A DNA stretch of 64,000 bases from Coleophoma eucalyptorum (lineage: Eukaryota > Ascomycota > Leotiomycetes > Helotiales > Dermateaceae), in contig JALRME010000024.1 in the NCBI GenBank assembly GCA_026120035.1, positions 248,001 through 312,000 of the forward strand. Direction: 5' to 3'. Positions 43,705 to 57,364 of this stretch are shown here, piece after piece. A program made the position numbers and the translations under genes. The notes below the pieces were generated by a model that did not search any database, was not told the DNA's origin, and saw nothing but the letters and a program-made list of their open reading frames with translations. The stretch's first letter is position 1; every line of letters begins with the position of its first letter.

Positions 43705-45928
43705 ATGGCACGTCTCAACGAGCCCGCGGCATCGACAGAGAGTCTCGAGTCGCGTGAGTGACGTTTTGTTTCTTCCCTCTAAATTCATACTAACTATGTG
43801 ACACAGTCAAGCGCAAATTCATGCGCCAAAACCGTGACATTGCTAGAGTCAATTCAACCCAGTCACAGCGAATTCGAAACCTCGAGAACGAAGTATCACG
43901 CATACTTGCAGAGAACCTTCGATTACGAGAACAGATACTTCGACAGCAGAACGAGCTGGAAAACAGTAGATCACAGCGTATAGTCGAACATGCGGGCGCA
44001 ATCAAATCGCAACTGGAAGCAAAACTACTTGAAATAGGGGCTTTGATTACCGGATTGGGAGATGAGGCACCACAACAGAAGAAACCGTCTCCAAAGGCTG
44101 GGCAAGCTACAAGAAAAAGCCTCAGCAAGAGCCCAGACCAAAAGAACTGGAAGACTATGTCTTCCTTGAGTGATGCGGTAGCTGCGCAAGAAGGCAGACT
44201 GCCACCCATACCAGAAAACAAAACGTACCCTAGAAGGACTTTGGAGTATGTCAAGCACCAATATGAGAAATCAAGAATTTACTGACATCACACAGGCTTC
44301 AAGAACTCACTGCCATCTTAGCCGAACAGGCCGCTGCGGAAACGACCGACTCTCCAGAAATCGGACCTCCACCAGTATCAAAATTCGTCGATGAAGATCC
44401 AGTCAAGATTGATTTGCCTAGTCGGATTCAGGAATCAGAAAGTGAAGACCTTGGAAATTTGAATCCAGCACTCTCCATCAATTTAGAACAAAGGAAGAAG
44501 CGTCGCGAGAGTGGAACAATGGAATCTAAGAAAACCACCAGCCAAATGGAAGAAAACCGAGAAGATGCAGAACCACTCAGGACTGGAGCAAAGAGGAAAC
44601 TCAGTGTCCGAGAAGATGATGAAAGCGACAATTCGAGGCGCCATAAGGAGTCCTCTGACGACTCTTTTGTCTTCGCACGACTCACAGGAGACATACAGGC
44701 GAGATTAGGACCTCCAGCGGAGAAGACCAAGACCCAGAACGCACGCGAGTTGGCTGTTGCAAGTGGAGTTTCCCAGAAGAAAACTACAAGCGAAATATCT
44801 ACCAGGAGAGTATTAGCGCCCAAAAGCGTAAATAATTCACCTCGGAAGGTTTCTAAGCCACAAGCTGTGGATGAAGTGAAGGCTGCGAAGACTGAACTTG
44901 CTAAGAAGGAAGCAAGCAGAGACCGCTCACGTTCATTGGAAAAGAAACCGGAACCCATACCTATAGAGGCCGAGACAATACCGATACTTGACCCAGTAGA
45001 AATTCAGGCAGAACCAGAAACACCAGCAGCCTTGGACCTGTTCTCTCCTCAGTCATCCTTGCCCTCAACAGCCCGTGTCGATTCTCGAGACACGCCTCCT
45101 CCAACAGATTTGGGAGTAAATTCCGAAGCTCAAAGGCCTAGTCGCAGAGCTAGAGGGGCAGTGAGCTATGCAGAGCCCAATCTACGTGACAAGATGAGAC
45201 GGCCAACGAAGGAACTTGTTGATGCAGTTGCTCGAGAAGAGGCACGTCGAACCGCTTCCATTAAGCTTGAGGATGAGGCCAAAAGAGCAATTAATATTAA
45301 GGCAGAATCGGACACGGATGATGCATGGAAGAGTTTGCCAATGCAGTCAAGTATACCAGTGGAAGCGGGCAGCCCGCTGAGCGGGAAGACAACCCCAACC
45401 ATCCTTCCTAGCGGTCTCATTTCCCATCGAAAGCGCCGTGAATCATCTCTGCAACAAGGAGACGCGGAGCAGCAAAGACCAGGATCGGGTGGTGCCATTT
45501 CAGCACTTTTGGCGGGTAATAGACGATCACGAACAGAGACAAAGGAATGCTTGCCGCCAACTGACGCAGCTTCACCAAGGCGTGCCAACACAGATATATA
45601 TGAATTTCAAACTGCATCGCCAACTTCCGAAGAGGTACAGTCCTTGGGGAGCGAGAAGGAAGCCAAACCAGTTTCACGAATGACATCAAGAAGAGTGTCT
45701 TCAACCCTTCGCGGGTCAATCACTGATCGTGGAGAGACATCCGAACCAGAGGGTTTGAAGAGGTCTACTTCGTTGACATCTAGAAGGCGAACTTCGACAT
45801 TGGGACTCAAAGCACCAATGAGAAGTATCGAGCCTGAGAAAAAGTTGAGGGAAGGGTCTGGACATAAGAGTGAGGGTGAGGGAGAGCGGGGTGATCGAGT
45901 CTCAAGGAGAAAAAGTATGATGTTATGA
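43705..45928 (+). CDS. SGO1: Shugoshin
   Basis: Three exons, 43705-43753 (49 nt), 43807-44245 and 44296-45928, give 706 residues. Introns are 43754-43806 (GTGAGT) and 44246-44295 (GTATGT). The N-terminal coiled coil is diagnostic: LKRKFMRQNRDIARVNSTQS, then RIRNLENEVSRILAENLRLR and EQILRQQNELE. This region binds PP2A-B56 in characterised shugoshins. The long middle is disordered and charged. The C-terminal basic part (SRMTSRRVSSTLRGSITDRG, later LTSRRRTSTLGLKAP, ending SRRKSMML) matches the shugoshin C-terminal motif that reads phosphorylated H2A at centromeres. Shugoshin protects centromeric cohesin and supports bi-orientation. Only one copy is seen here, and filamentous fungi usually have one. 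The symbol is assigned by family. Confidence 0.93.
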
Positions 45929-46205
45929 TGATGAACAGGACAGTAGATTTAGGCTTGGAGTCCGGTGTTTGGATGATGAGCGAGTTCTGTATACCTGTTT
46001 GGGCCAGAACCAGCGCCATTTGATGCTTTTTTTCTTGGTCTACGAACTAAATGAGATAATGCCTATTGAGACTCTTTGGTCCCCATGATTGACATATCTT
46101 GCACCTTTGTTGATGCTATCTATTATTTTATAAGTGTCGCTCGGGTCCTTTGCAAGAGCATCCGAAGCAGTAATGATTCCATTGCCATCATTTCTCCTGG
46201 GTCCT
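45929..46205. other. Convergent 3' spacer, shugoshin and VPS29
   Basis: A short tail-to-tail spacer with no other recognised element. Confidence 0.6.
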
Positions 46206-46978
46206 TCATGTTCCACCAACATCCTTGGTATATGTGATCTTTTCCACTCCCACACTCTCAACTCCATTGTTGTCTTTCCTCAACTGGTACACGTAAAGTG
46301 TTAAAGAGATTCCCTGGACCTGTCAAATAAAACCTGTCAGCAAACACCCCAAGAATCCCAAGGCCTACTGTCTGCAACTCGCATCAGCCAAGGACCAAAC
46401 TCACATCCATCAAACAAAAGCTCGGTACCATCTCCTCCCCCTCTAAAGTCCAGCCCGTCGTCATAGCTCCCGTCGCACTCCCCGGGTTGACAAAAAATTT
46501 GCCCTCGTACTCATAAGCATCAAAGCGATGCGTTCCACCCCAACACAGCACATCCACATCAAGCTTATTCGCCTCCGCAAGCAAGAGATCCGTCTCCCCG
46601 GGATTAACCACGGTGAACCCCTCCAGAAAACCTATCCGCAGCGACCCATGCGTCACGACCTGCGAGAGCGGCAGCGAGGTTGCCTCGCTGTCGAAACGGC
46701 CCTTTACAATCTTAAGATCTGGCGCGATGCTTCGCAGGTATTCGTATGTTGGCTTGTCTGTTAGGTTTCCGAGGCAGAGTGTTTGTCCGATCTTGCCTGG
46801 GGTGAGGAGTTTCTTGAACTGCTCACGCGAAGTTGTTAGTCATGCTTTGGTTTTAACCATCGTGCCGGGAGGAGCGGGAGAGAATGAGAGATCAGGCCCG
46901 GCTTGCCTTTGCGGGTATGTCTAGTGCTCGGTCTGGGATGTGCAGGTCTCCGATTACAAGGACGAGGCGGGACGTCAT
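46206..46978 (-). CDS. VPS29: Retromer subunit Vps29
   Basis: Three exons, 46978-46907, 46818-46405 and 46319-46206, give 199 residues. Intron 1 (46819-46906) must start with GC (AAAG then GCAAGC) and end CAG. It has a perfect ACTAAC branch site and joins IPAK to FKKLLTPGKIGQTLCLGNLT. Intron 2 (46320-46404) is GTGAGT...CAG and joins MD to VQGISLTLYVYQL. The metallophosphoesterase-like fold is clear: GDLHIPDRA, GNLTDKPTYEYL, THGSLRIGFLEG, NPGETDLLLAEANKLDVDVL and CWGGTHRFDAYEYEGKF, with NPGSATGA. Vps29 lacks phosphatase activity in characterised systems. It scaffolds Vps35 in the retromer, which recycles receptors from endosomes to the Golgi. The ending ITYTKDVGGT fits fungal homologues. Length is normal (about 200). 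The identity is secure. Confidence 0.95.
46819..46906 (-). other. VPS29: GC-AG intron in VPS29
   Basis: The conserved protein sequence fixes the exon edges at IPAK and FKKLL. The bases after the AAG codon are GCAAGC, and no GT donor lies near enough to keep the frame. The 3' end has TGACTAAC about 20 nt before GAGCAG. GC-AG introns make up roughly 1% of fungal introns and usually have strong exon-side pairing (AG before GC), as here. Confidence 0.85.
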
Positions 46979-49900
46979 GGTTGCTTTGCTTATCCGGAGA
47001 TTTTGGAGAGGCTCAATGGGGGCGAGACAGGTAATGGGGTATAATATGCCGGCCCTTTTAGTATATGGAGTGGCGTATGGTATCAAGCTCTTTGTTGTTG
47101 TCGTTACAGCTTGTCCGGCGCATTCGAGGTACTCTTGTGTTGACGTTGAAGGCGGGAGCTTAGAGCTATCAGCTGCACGTGATTATGTACCCCTGTATCG
47201 TAGTGACCGGGTGTAACTCCTCGACATACTAACGCTCAACTTTACAACGTCAAGGCAGTCAGTATCTGCCAAGTAACAGCATGCATATCAAATATTCACT
47301 GGTGGTTTTTATCTGCTGGCCAATTTAAACAGCCAACCCCCACAAACACTCCAGTCTTCTGGTTTGTCTTCTATAGCATTAACAAGGTTCGAGAGTGGGC
47401 AGTAGTGACATGTATTTCCGTATATTTCGTATTTCTATCTGTAAAGTGTGTTTCCATCCGTTTTATGAAATTCTTGATACCATATTGCCCAAATGCTTCT
47501 ATCTTTTCTAAAGCTAGGTACTTCTCTTCAAACAAGTGTTATTCAGCCATGCTTCTTGATTCCAAATCTTGGCAGAAGTTTAGATGTGTGAGCCAGAAAA
47601 CCTAAGTATATAAGAATATTCGTAGTATTGACGGGCTTTGAAATTTAAAACTTATATCAACTCTCTATCTCAAACACAGTTATGCTTCATTATTCAGTAC
47701 TGAACTTATTACGTTCAGCGTCAATATTTATACGAGGGTAACTCCCTCTAGGCATCGGATATGAGCACGTACTGGCTCTATTATATAAAAATATGTTACT
47801 TAACGATTGGTATTATGTTGAACGAAAAGGAAATAGAGTTGAATTACATTTATAGGCAGATTTATGACAAACTGTAAGAGACCTGCCTTACGTACTTGAC
47901 TTACTCCTCCTGGAGTGCAAACAAAGCCTACCATATGATCCTTCAACTTTCAATATATTATGCAGTGCTGCTCTTTTTCCGCTGCTAGAATACTATTTTC
48001 TCAAAAGAAAGCATGTACTCTATGAAAAATGTGTTTGAATAGAATGATTGTAACAAGTTTTTCTTTAATCATTCGAAATCTTCATGTCTTGAGGCATCAC
48101 TACTTTATTATTTTTCTTTTACTGAGAATCCTTACTGAAAATCTTTACTGAGAATCTTCTATAATCTGTAACGCAGCTCGGAGCCGAACGACTCTGGGAC
48201 ATTACCTCCCCATTTTCTCTTTTGTAGCAATTCGTATTTTGGGAGAAGCTGCCCCTTCGCTTTGATAGCTGTTTGATAGCATTGTCATCATCGTCACTTG
48301 AATTCGGCTTGGATTAGATATCTGGCTAGATTCAGAGATTAAGGCAGATTCGATATCGAATAAACTGCACGATGTTGAACTCAATAATTACGAGTGTTCT
48401 AGTAACACAGAGCCAGATACGAGGACATGAAAACACTTATCAATAGACCTCCAAAGACAAATATAATGCCATGAATGTCTGGTTAGCTGCCATTGAGATC
48501 TAGTCTAGATTAAGTGACTTGGTAAAGAGAACGAACGTACAAATCAAAGGATTGTACCATCTGTCTGATATTGCACTATGTGGACGAAGATGGTATTTGT
48601 TCCTTTATAAACATGGAAGAGTCCCGGTTTCAGTCTTCGAATACGGTAAGTAGTAGAAAACCTTCCTTTCCATCGCACTTGCAATCGGGGGGGTTTAAGT
48701 AAAGCAAAGCAAAAAAATCAATCCTACAAAACGTGAAGAAGGCATACTTGTCCGCCATTTAGGTACTTAGGTACCTGAAGGACCATAGCCAACAACAACG
48801 TGCTCCATGTGTATATGGTACAAAGGAACCAAATACTTCTGACGACATAATATACAACCACATAAATCACCAGGTCATTTTAACATAGCAATCGGATTAG
48901 AATCTGAACTTTGATTCCAAGGGGCAAGGCCCAACTGTGATTTCTGGGCATGACAACGACGACCCCTTCATCTTGCACTTTCTGAACAAAGTACCAGACA
49001 ACGTCCTAAATCATAAAGCGAGCCAGCCGCAACATATTCAGAGCGCAGCAAAACTGGCCTTTAATCAATCGCCACACGATTCATGTACCTACATAGAGAA
49101 TCCCAACATGAGGTCATTCCCATCCCAAGTCATCAACATCATCGTCACCCGACCACCTCTGCCAAACCCTATTCCCCTTTGCGCCTCGAAATCTCAACGC
49201 ACCTAAAGCCAATCGCGACCACATTCACCATCACATCAATCACAGCAGAGATTGCAAATCCTCTCCCCTCCCCCCTGAATTTCCATATCTCTTCGACTAC
49301 CCACGCTCACCAACATCAAGACCACAGCTTCATGGCCACGAGGCCCAGCCGAGCATAGCCATCCCTAGCCGAGCCCAAATCCAACTCCGAGAAAGTGACA
49401 GAAAATGTCCCATAGCAACCGCAAAAAGCCCGACGAGCCAGGGGAGGGGGGAGGTTGGGCAGGGGGAAGTTTACGCAGGGAAAATAATTAGAGAGAGAGA
49501 TAAGGCATGAATCAGGACCTATTGTCTACGAAACATGGAATGAGAAAAAGAGCCAATTAATCAAACCCACAAGCATAACTCCGATGGCCAAAAGAAGGAT
49601 TTGATGGCCGAGGTCTTTGGGGGGGGAGGGTCGGCCTAGTTCAGCTTTGGTCAGATCAGGTCAGGCAAAAGGGAGAGAAAAATGCACGAGATGAAGGAGT
49701 TGTTCCCGTGTCCGACACCGTTAGTATTCATAAAACCAAAAAATACCTGTCGAACTGTGACTGCGACTGCGAATGCGACGACCAAAAAGTACCAACCAGG
49801 TAAGCGAGCGAGCGAGGGAGGGGGGTGTAATCATTGGGAGGTCTGGACTGGACAGCTTTTTTCGCGTAGGCGAGGATAACCCGCGAAATAAGAGAGAGAG

Positions 49901-52900
49901 AAAAAGTGAGAAGTGATAGATTTGAGGGAAAGGGATGCACAAAGCACAGGGTAGTTTGTATGGCTGGGTCTGGAAATTTGGGGGGTCTAGAGCCACGTTT
50001 CTGGGGGCTTTTGGGGGTCAGTCTTGACAGCGCCTGGTTTCAATCTTGTGCTTTGGGGATAGAGGCAGAGGAGGGGGCACGGAAGATCAAATCTTTCTAG
50101 GCATGGAGCTGGCGGAATTCAAAGAAACTAGGGGGCAGGATTGGAATGAGAGAATATGAGGAGCGATAGATAGGAAAACAAGCGCTTTGGTTTCGACGTT
50201 GAAACGTGGAAACACGTGGTAAATCAGCATTCGTGAGCCGTTGAGAGTGTCGACTGGTAAAGGAGTGTTCACTCCGGTTCGGATCGATGCGAAAAACCAC
50301 GAAGGTATCATTTCCCCTCTTTACCTTTGTTACTTTGTTCAACGGGTTTTGTGACAACACGCAAGGCAACTTTTCAATTCTCAGTGTTAATGATGAGGCT
50401 GACAGTCGACGGCCACAACAATGGTTCATAGCGTATTTTGGTTTTGTCATTTCAAACCTGTTTCTTGTTGATAGAGTTCAATAGAGCAAGGACTTCATGT
50501 ACTCTACTCCGCTCCAGATCAGGGACAGGAAAGATGCCAATAGAGAACCGCCTGGTGCACGCAAATGACGGCATGCTTTGGCATACTCCTCTTTGACCCA
50601 GTGAATGACAACGTCTTATGATATCTTCCAGATACTATACCTCACGTACATAATGGCGCCATGGAGGGACGCGAGTTTCGTACGTAAATATACCTACAAG
50701 TGTACTCTACATGCAGGAGAAGACGAAAGAGGGAAGAGGTATTGTGCAAGTAAGCCGGAGAAACAAAACGTAGCAGAATTATGTGCCTCGCTTGGCCTAA
50801 AAATGTGTTGTACAGTGTTTCATTATGTTGACCTATATTTTCCAAGCTATCAGAAAACTGAAGTAGAAGAGGTACAGGTCAGGCTTGGCCTTGCTTGACC
50901 AGCAAAGCAGGCGAGTAAGGAAGTAACACAATTGCTAGATGGCGGAGGTGTAAACACTACATCCAAGCATGTCCACATATGTATCTCTACATGGTAGAGA
51001 ATAGCATGCTGACCATGTAGGAAAGCATCTCGCCTCTTGAATGGTCGGCCCCCTTATACCTGCAGGAAAATGTTGTTCTGCTTGCATTGATTTATGAAGA
51101 AGACCGGATGCTGAAGAAAGGAAGGCGGAGTGTATAACTTCCGAGACAGGCAATACCTTTTCAATAAGTTTTCATATCATTGACTCGGAACTCAATGCAA
51201 AGCGCTTTGCGATAAAGAATAAGAACAAAAGTTGAGAGGGTGGAGTCTCATAAAGTGATCGACAGATGCCACCAATTGCCCAGAAGCTAAGATTTGAGAT
51301 AATTGAGCTTTGATGGCGTACGATATTTTAGAGCACTGTAATTCACATGTCTTTTCTCAGGGCCATTGGTGATAGCATGGGTCTTGCTTAAAAAGTTTAA
51401 AAGCTATAAAAATAGGAAGGGGCAAAAAGCAAGGTAAAGTCGGCACTTGTCTCTCTGGTTCAGAGGCCCAAACAAGTAATTGACACGCAGAGATTGGCAC
51501 TATACCCACATATACCTAAGATATATGTTGGTTGAGATAACTTTGCCCCCCCTTAGACTGGGCCGGATAATACTGTACAGAAGAACGCTGCTGAGTGCAT
51601 CCATAATTCAGTGTTAAGGCTCCAGCCAATCTTGGTGTTTCCCGTTCAGGTTATCAACGGCCAATGCAAGACATTAAGGTCACTTCTCCATGTTTTTGTG
51701 TCTGATTACGACGGTCGAGTGCGCAACCTAGGCAACGATTGACAGATTTACAAATATGCTCCTCTCCACTCTTCTCACCCTCGCATACATGCCGACGGCG
51801 GGATTTGGCAGGTGGAAGGCTGGTTGGTTAAATATTGTGTAGCAAAAAACGGGCAGCCATTAATATCGCGCGCTCCCTCCCACACACTTCGATAATAGCC
51901 AACCCCACTTCAAGAAAACTCCAATAAGAGGAAGAGAGCACTCCAGCGAACGAAAAAGGAAGGCAGATCGTCGACAAATTCAAACACGTACAGCCTGCCA
52001 GTCCTGTACACCATACCACCTCGAAGATGCGAGGGCAGCATAATAACAAGGACTCAGCAGCTTGAGCGAATTACGAGACGGGTGCAGGAATTAATGCTCC
52101 GAAGACTTGTTGCAGATTGGCCAAGATATCTCCGAAGACTTCCAAGGCGTATGTGTGCTTGATGTCTTGGTCTGGCAATTGGCAACTATCAATACAGACA
52201 TCCACCCATGCCCTTATCTCTACTCTGCAGTGCACGTTTGCGAAGGCAAAAAAAGAAAAGAGAAAAATTTGGAAATGTGAAGGGCCTTGGTATTGGTAGA
52301 CACCACAACTGCGGGGAAACTGACAGCTCAGAAACCATGTACACTACAGTGGCTCTACCTGCCATGGGATTTGGCGGATGGCGACGCACGTTGCATGTAT
52401 GAGGCACGACTGTGATTTCACTAAAACCACTTCTTTGCGAGAGCTAGTTCAAAAGATAGATAGAGACTTTAGACCATGTATGACGACTCGCCACCAGAGT
52501 GCAGAATATACCACAGGCATCGAAATTTCAGGAGCTCCTCGATATTTTGTGCGCCAATCTAGGGTCTTTCGGCCACACCCGCGCCCGTTGTCGATCGACA
52601 TACTGGATGCACTCATTGGTGTGCGCGTACGACGTCGCTGCAATCTGAATGGTGTCGTCTCCTGTGTAGGGATTGGAGAAAAACGTCGGAGACGGTAGAC
52701 ATGAAGACTTTCTCGTTCCTAGTGGATCAAAATCCTGCTCGGAGGTAATTACCTTGCTCGGATGGATGGATTCTTCCTTCTTCCGTCTTTCCTCCTTTCG
52801 CCAGTGACGATGGTTCCTCACGGAGAATATGAACGGGCGGATTGCAGATAAAGTTATGGGAAGGAAAAAAAAACCCAGGTATTGACCAGCGGAGCCATAA

Positions 52901-53837
52901 CCTAGAGCATGTCGACTCTCAGACAATCATGGTGGCATTCGGACATTGGCCGAAGAAAGTTTTAACCCCTGTGCAGACAAGGAGAATGAGATGATTCTGT
53001 AAAAGGCTTTATCTTATAATGAGCATCATCGTCCTGCTCATGTCGGCGCGACAACCTCAGTGTCGCCTAAGTCTCTCCGAAGCATGGGAGGAAGAAAACG
53101 TGCAGATATGGAAGCATGCTCGCAGCGCGATCGCAAGGCTCCTGCGCTACCCTGTCCAAGTAGCTTTGAATATCGCAGGGCCAATTATGACAACATTGAA
53201 GGGGAAAAAAGCTTTCAATTTCCTTTTGCCCCCCGCAATATCCGATGGATTCATGGGTGTGAAAGGCGAGAGCCGGATACACAGGCCAGGGAGAGGACCA
53301 ATAACGAGAGCTGAAGCCATGGAAACCTGAAAAGTGTCAGTTCTGCAGGTCAGGCCAGGCAGAACTAGGGAAGGCGAGCAAGAACAAAACAAGGGCATCA
53401 GAGAGAGGCCATGCCTGTTGGCGATCATTGGCAAGAGGGTGTCAAGAATGCCGAGCGCTTGATTGATGAGGAAGCAACCACGGCGTGAGGACAACAGCCA
53501 GTTTTCCTAAACCAGTCTACCTGGTCCGGAAGCATCAGGTGCCTTGGTCCAAAGGAGACATCTGATGCTTGGAATATTGAAAGTCAAAGAATGGAAGCGA
53601 GATATTGAGTCCTAGGCGTAAATGCGGGGAGGGGAGTGGTGATGAGATGAGATTGTGGCCTGTTGCTCAGTTAGCCTGATCTCTCTTGAGTGCAGCCATG
53701 CTCTTGAATCGCATTGTACGAACTCGAAGTCGTATGCAGGAACCTCGTGAGCTCTTGGCTGACCTGAGCAAGCATCTGATGCTTGGTGCGGGTGCGATAG
53801 TGCGGAAACCTGTCTTTCCGAAGCAGACATACGTCTT

Positions 53838-53862
53838 TATCTCTCTATCTCTCTCTATCTCG
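53838..53862 (+). repeat. TCTC/TATC microsatellite
   Basis: About 25 nt of alternating TCTC and TATC units on the plus strand in the gene-free region; no further significance is seen. Confidence 0.85.
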
Positions 53863-54812
53863 CTACAGTACTGTACTTATCTACCAGCGGCTGGTCTGTG
53901 GGCACTATACAGTGGATGCCCTCTCCACAAGACCTTCGCGTCACTTCACTTATAGAACCACTTTCCGCACGAGCAGAAATGAAGCATTGGCATCCCTCGC
54001 ACAATATCGCGAGATGGCGTGGGGGTTTTGTCCAGCATTGGGTGTAGACGAGTGAGGTGAGAGTGAGGATGAGTGAGAGCCATAGGCGTGCGAGGGCCAA
54101 CGCGACAAGGATATTGACTGCGGCCAGTCCAAGGACCGCCCTCTCAATCCTGGTCGGCTGTGCCCCTAAATGCAGGAGACGACATGGATCCGTTCGCCTT
54201 GGAGCGAATGATAAAGCGCATAGACATCTATCAGATCAGCGACACGGATGTTCGTCATTTATCCGTCTGTGTGCTTGCAGTAGTGTGGTCTGGGGTGGGC
54301 TGGAGCCCTGCCACTGAATAAAGGTGGAGAAAAGAAGCAAGTACGCAGCCAGCCAGCCCGCATCATTTCGTGGGGAGCGAGGTTTGAGGAATCTCATCTG
54401 GAAGTGCCCGAATAGGGTCAAGCCAGACGGTGGATGATGTGATAGATGTGATCATGCGGAGTCGTGAGACAGCGACTAAGGAAAGCCGTCAAGTGATTCT
54501 GCAGAGGTTGGCAAACGGCGTGTGGTCATCCGATCGTACCGGCGAGGACCGTCATGGCATTTTATGTTGCTGAAAGACCATCGCGCTTTTGCCGCCCATA
54601 ATTCAAAAAGCCGCGCCTTGGTCAAGAACTGAACCGGCCGAGCAGCCCACAAATTAGAGCCTCGCAGCGGATCGTATATGCGTGACCAATGAAGTCGCGG
54701 CTCGCTATAGATCCACCGAGATGCATTATCTTTACTGCACCTGCGCTGCATCTTGCCGATGTAGTGCAGGAGTTCATCGACTTTATCGCTCTACAGTATG
54801 TACAGTAGGAAC

Positions 54813-54846
54813 GGGAGACGGGAGACTGGAGACTGGGGACTGGGAC
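54813..54846 (+). repeat. 7-bp minisatellite, unit GGGAGAC
   Basis: Five adjacent units, GGGAGAC twice, then TGGAGAC, TGGGGAC and a shortened TGGGAC, lie within the gene-free region. Confidence 0.9.
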
Positions 54847-57341
54847 TCGAGGGCAAGGTTACAGAGTGAGCACTTGGTGGACCGTTCGTCTAGTGACTGC
54901 ATCATAGTCGCAAGTGGCTGACGATACCATACAAACCCGCAGTGGGCATCATATCTCTCTTCAGGCTGTGCACCTATGTACACTGCGGTACGCTGCGGTA
55001 CAGTACGATGCCCTCGGCGTGATTAGAATCCCGGCTCTGTCTCCTCGCCAAGGTCGATTCTCAGTAAGCTATTCACCCTTGCCCTTGAAGCGACAGACTC
55101 AGCAAGGGTTTTATTTTCGCAGAGAGTATTGTAAGGTATTGTAAGGTATATTTGATACTCGATTGATTGATGATGCTTTGAAAGCAAGCTTATCTTGCAG
55201 CCCATGCCAGGAACAAAATGGTGCCCTGGTATTTCGAAGGCAGTGCTTATGGAAAGGCTGACGCCTTCGTCTCATTCTTGATATCTGGGTCAGCCGCTTA
55301 TTGCCTCTTCCACGCAGCACCAGCCATACTCAGCTGAATGTAAACCTCCTGCCTTTTACCTTGGTGTTGCGGCACCGCCGAAAGGCTGGAAGTTGCTACA
55401 CAACATTCTTCCTCTTCGGCAAGGAGAGGGCCAGGTGCCACCGAAAATCCTCCGTGGGTTGTCTCTTCGACCCTACGTGCAGCATCTTGAAGTTTCTAAC
55501 CTTGCCATCTTTCATGATGGGTCCCGTGGATTTCCCAGCCGCATGGCTTTTGTGGAGAAGGATGGAAGAGACCCCCACGAGACTGTAATAATAATATGCA
55601 CCAAGGAACGATGGAGAAAGCCATCAATCCTCACACGATCTAAAGACTAACACAGACTTTTAAAGCCGATTCAAGCCTTGATCATGTCCTGATTGTGCCT
55701 GAATTGCTAGAGAATAGCATTTCTCGCCAATCAAGAAACCATAGGATTAAACCAAAAGATAGCTTTCTTCAATTTCAAAGGCGTGCTGTAATCATACCAG
55801 CATTATATGCACCTTTTCGTGCTAGCTAGCTTCCCTGCTTCTCGACTCCAAGGTCAGTTCACATATGTAGATTGTAGATCGGGTGAGCTTGGCTCTTTGA
55901 CCCTGGTAGATATAATTCATGTGAAAATGACCGAAGAACACATCTAAGCTAGGTGCCGTGAAACTCCGGAAGTATTTCCAATGCTACAAATTAACCAAAT
56001 GCGATACGGGACCAAGCGGAATTTTGATAGTCCAAGGAGAAATACCAACAGTGTCAGCTTCGTAAGCTCGTATAACGTACCCCAAGCAGAGCCTTGCTAT
56101 GTTTGTACCGTGAGACAGCAATAGGCGCCAGACCTCTCCCACGCCCGAAATACCGGCTAAACCACAGATGATTGGCTATGTAAGTTAGATGGGACAGATT
56201 AGAGCATTCATAATTATCCCCGGAGCATACAGTATAGGCATTTGCCGAGAGGATTGGTATTTGCTTTTGCCGCTACACCCACTTGCTCGGTTCAGGGCTT
56301 AACCGACATCTGCTGCTATGGAATGAGGTTGAAGTTTGAAGTGGTGATCCAAATAAATTTTTTGGAACGAAGAAAGAGGTCCGATCACTACCAGGAATTG
56401 TTAAACGCGCAGTAGCGCGGCCTGGTGTACATTAATTGACAGACGGCTGAACACCTCCAAGCACTGTCAGCTGTCTCACGATGATGACGATGGAGCCGTA
56501 TTCGCCGTTGGCACAATTATACATCGCGTCTCTCGCACTCTGGCGTATCCGGCTTGAGGTTTTTCGGCGAGCAAATACCGCACTCTACCGGAGTGGAGCC
56601 CAGCAGTCGTCGATGACGATCATCAAGTCAAAATAATATCCCGCGCTCTCCACTGCTTGTGAAACGTGCTCCCGTAAGTTTCTCCCGAATTAAGGTTTTA
56701 TAATTCTATGAAATGCAGGTGCAGGTGTCCTCAAGGGAAAACTGGGAATGTAAGACAGCTTGGACCGGTGCCTGCATATTGTGCAGATTCGTAATTCCCT
56801 TAGCCGCGAGAGACAGAGGCAAAGAAAGGCCAGATGACAGGGCAGACGAATACGGCACCTTGTGAGGCCGCAGACCCGGAGTAAGCAGCATTAGGCACAC
56901 AGGGGGAATAGGGTAGGAATTGAACACCTTGAGAGTAAACACCTTGTAGGGACTTCTGACTTGAAAGTTTCAAGTTTCCATAACAACAATAGTGCTCTAC
57001 GGATAGAACCGAGTCACCCGTTGGTTGTCGATGTCGATTGCCTGCAGCACCAACAGCGGGGGTTGTGCTGTATCGCTGCAGGCTCGTCCAGAGAAAGGCA
57101 AGGCTGGATGGTCTCGTCTCAAGCCAATATTGAAATGTGCAATTCTAGCAGACAGCGAATGGCCACCGTGCTTGGGCATGCTGCTACAGCGCAATCTCGC
57201 CAGGATGTAGTGGTTGCACCAGTCAGGTGAGGGCTGCTGCCAAAATCTGGCGATGCCGCTGTAGCAGGAGAACATGAGACTGGTCACTCATGCTCTCATC
57301 AGCAGCAACTCAGAAAGGGCAGTCTCAGCTCCCAAGCAAGG

Positions 57342-57364
57342 CAGCCAGTCAGCCAGTCAGCCAG
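57342..57364 (+). repeat. 8-bp tandem repeat, unit CAGCCAGT
   Basis: Two full units and most of a third are present. Related CAGC/CCAGCCA words recur to about 58412, giving this kilobase a distinct composition. Confidence 0.85.

Noticed and set aside
48769..48776. AGGTACCT palindromes here and at 60607-60620 as mobile-element ends.
   Set aside because: They are very short, and similar TAGGTACCTA words are, as I recall, common in filamentous ascomycete DNA; no paired ends were found.
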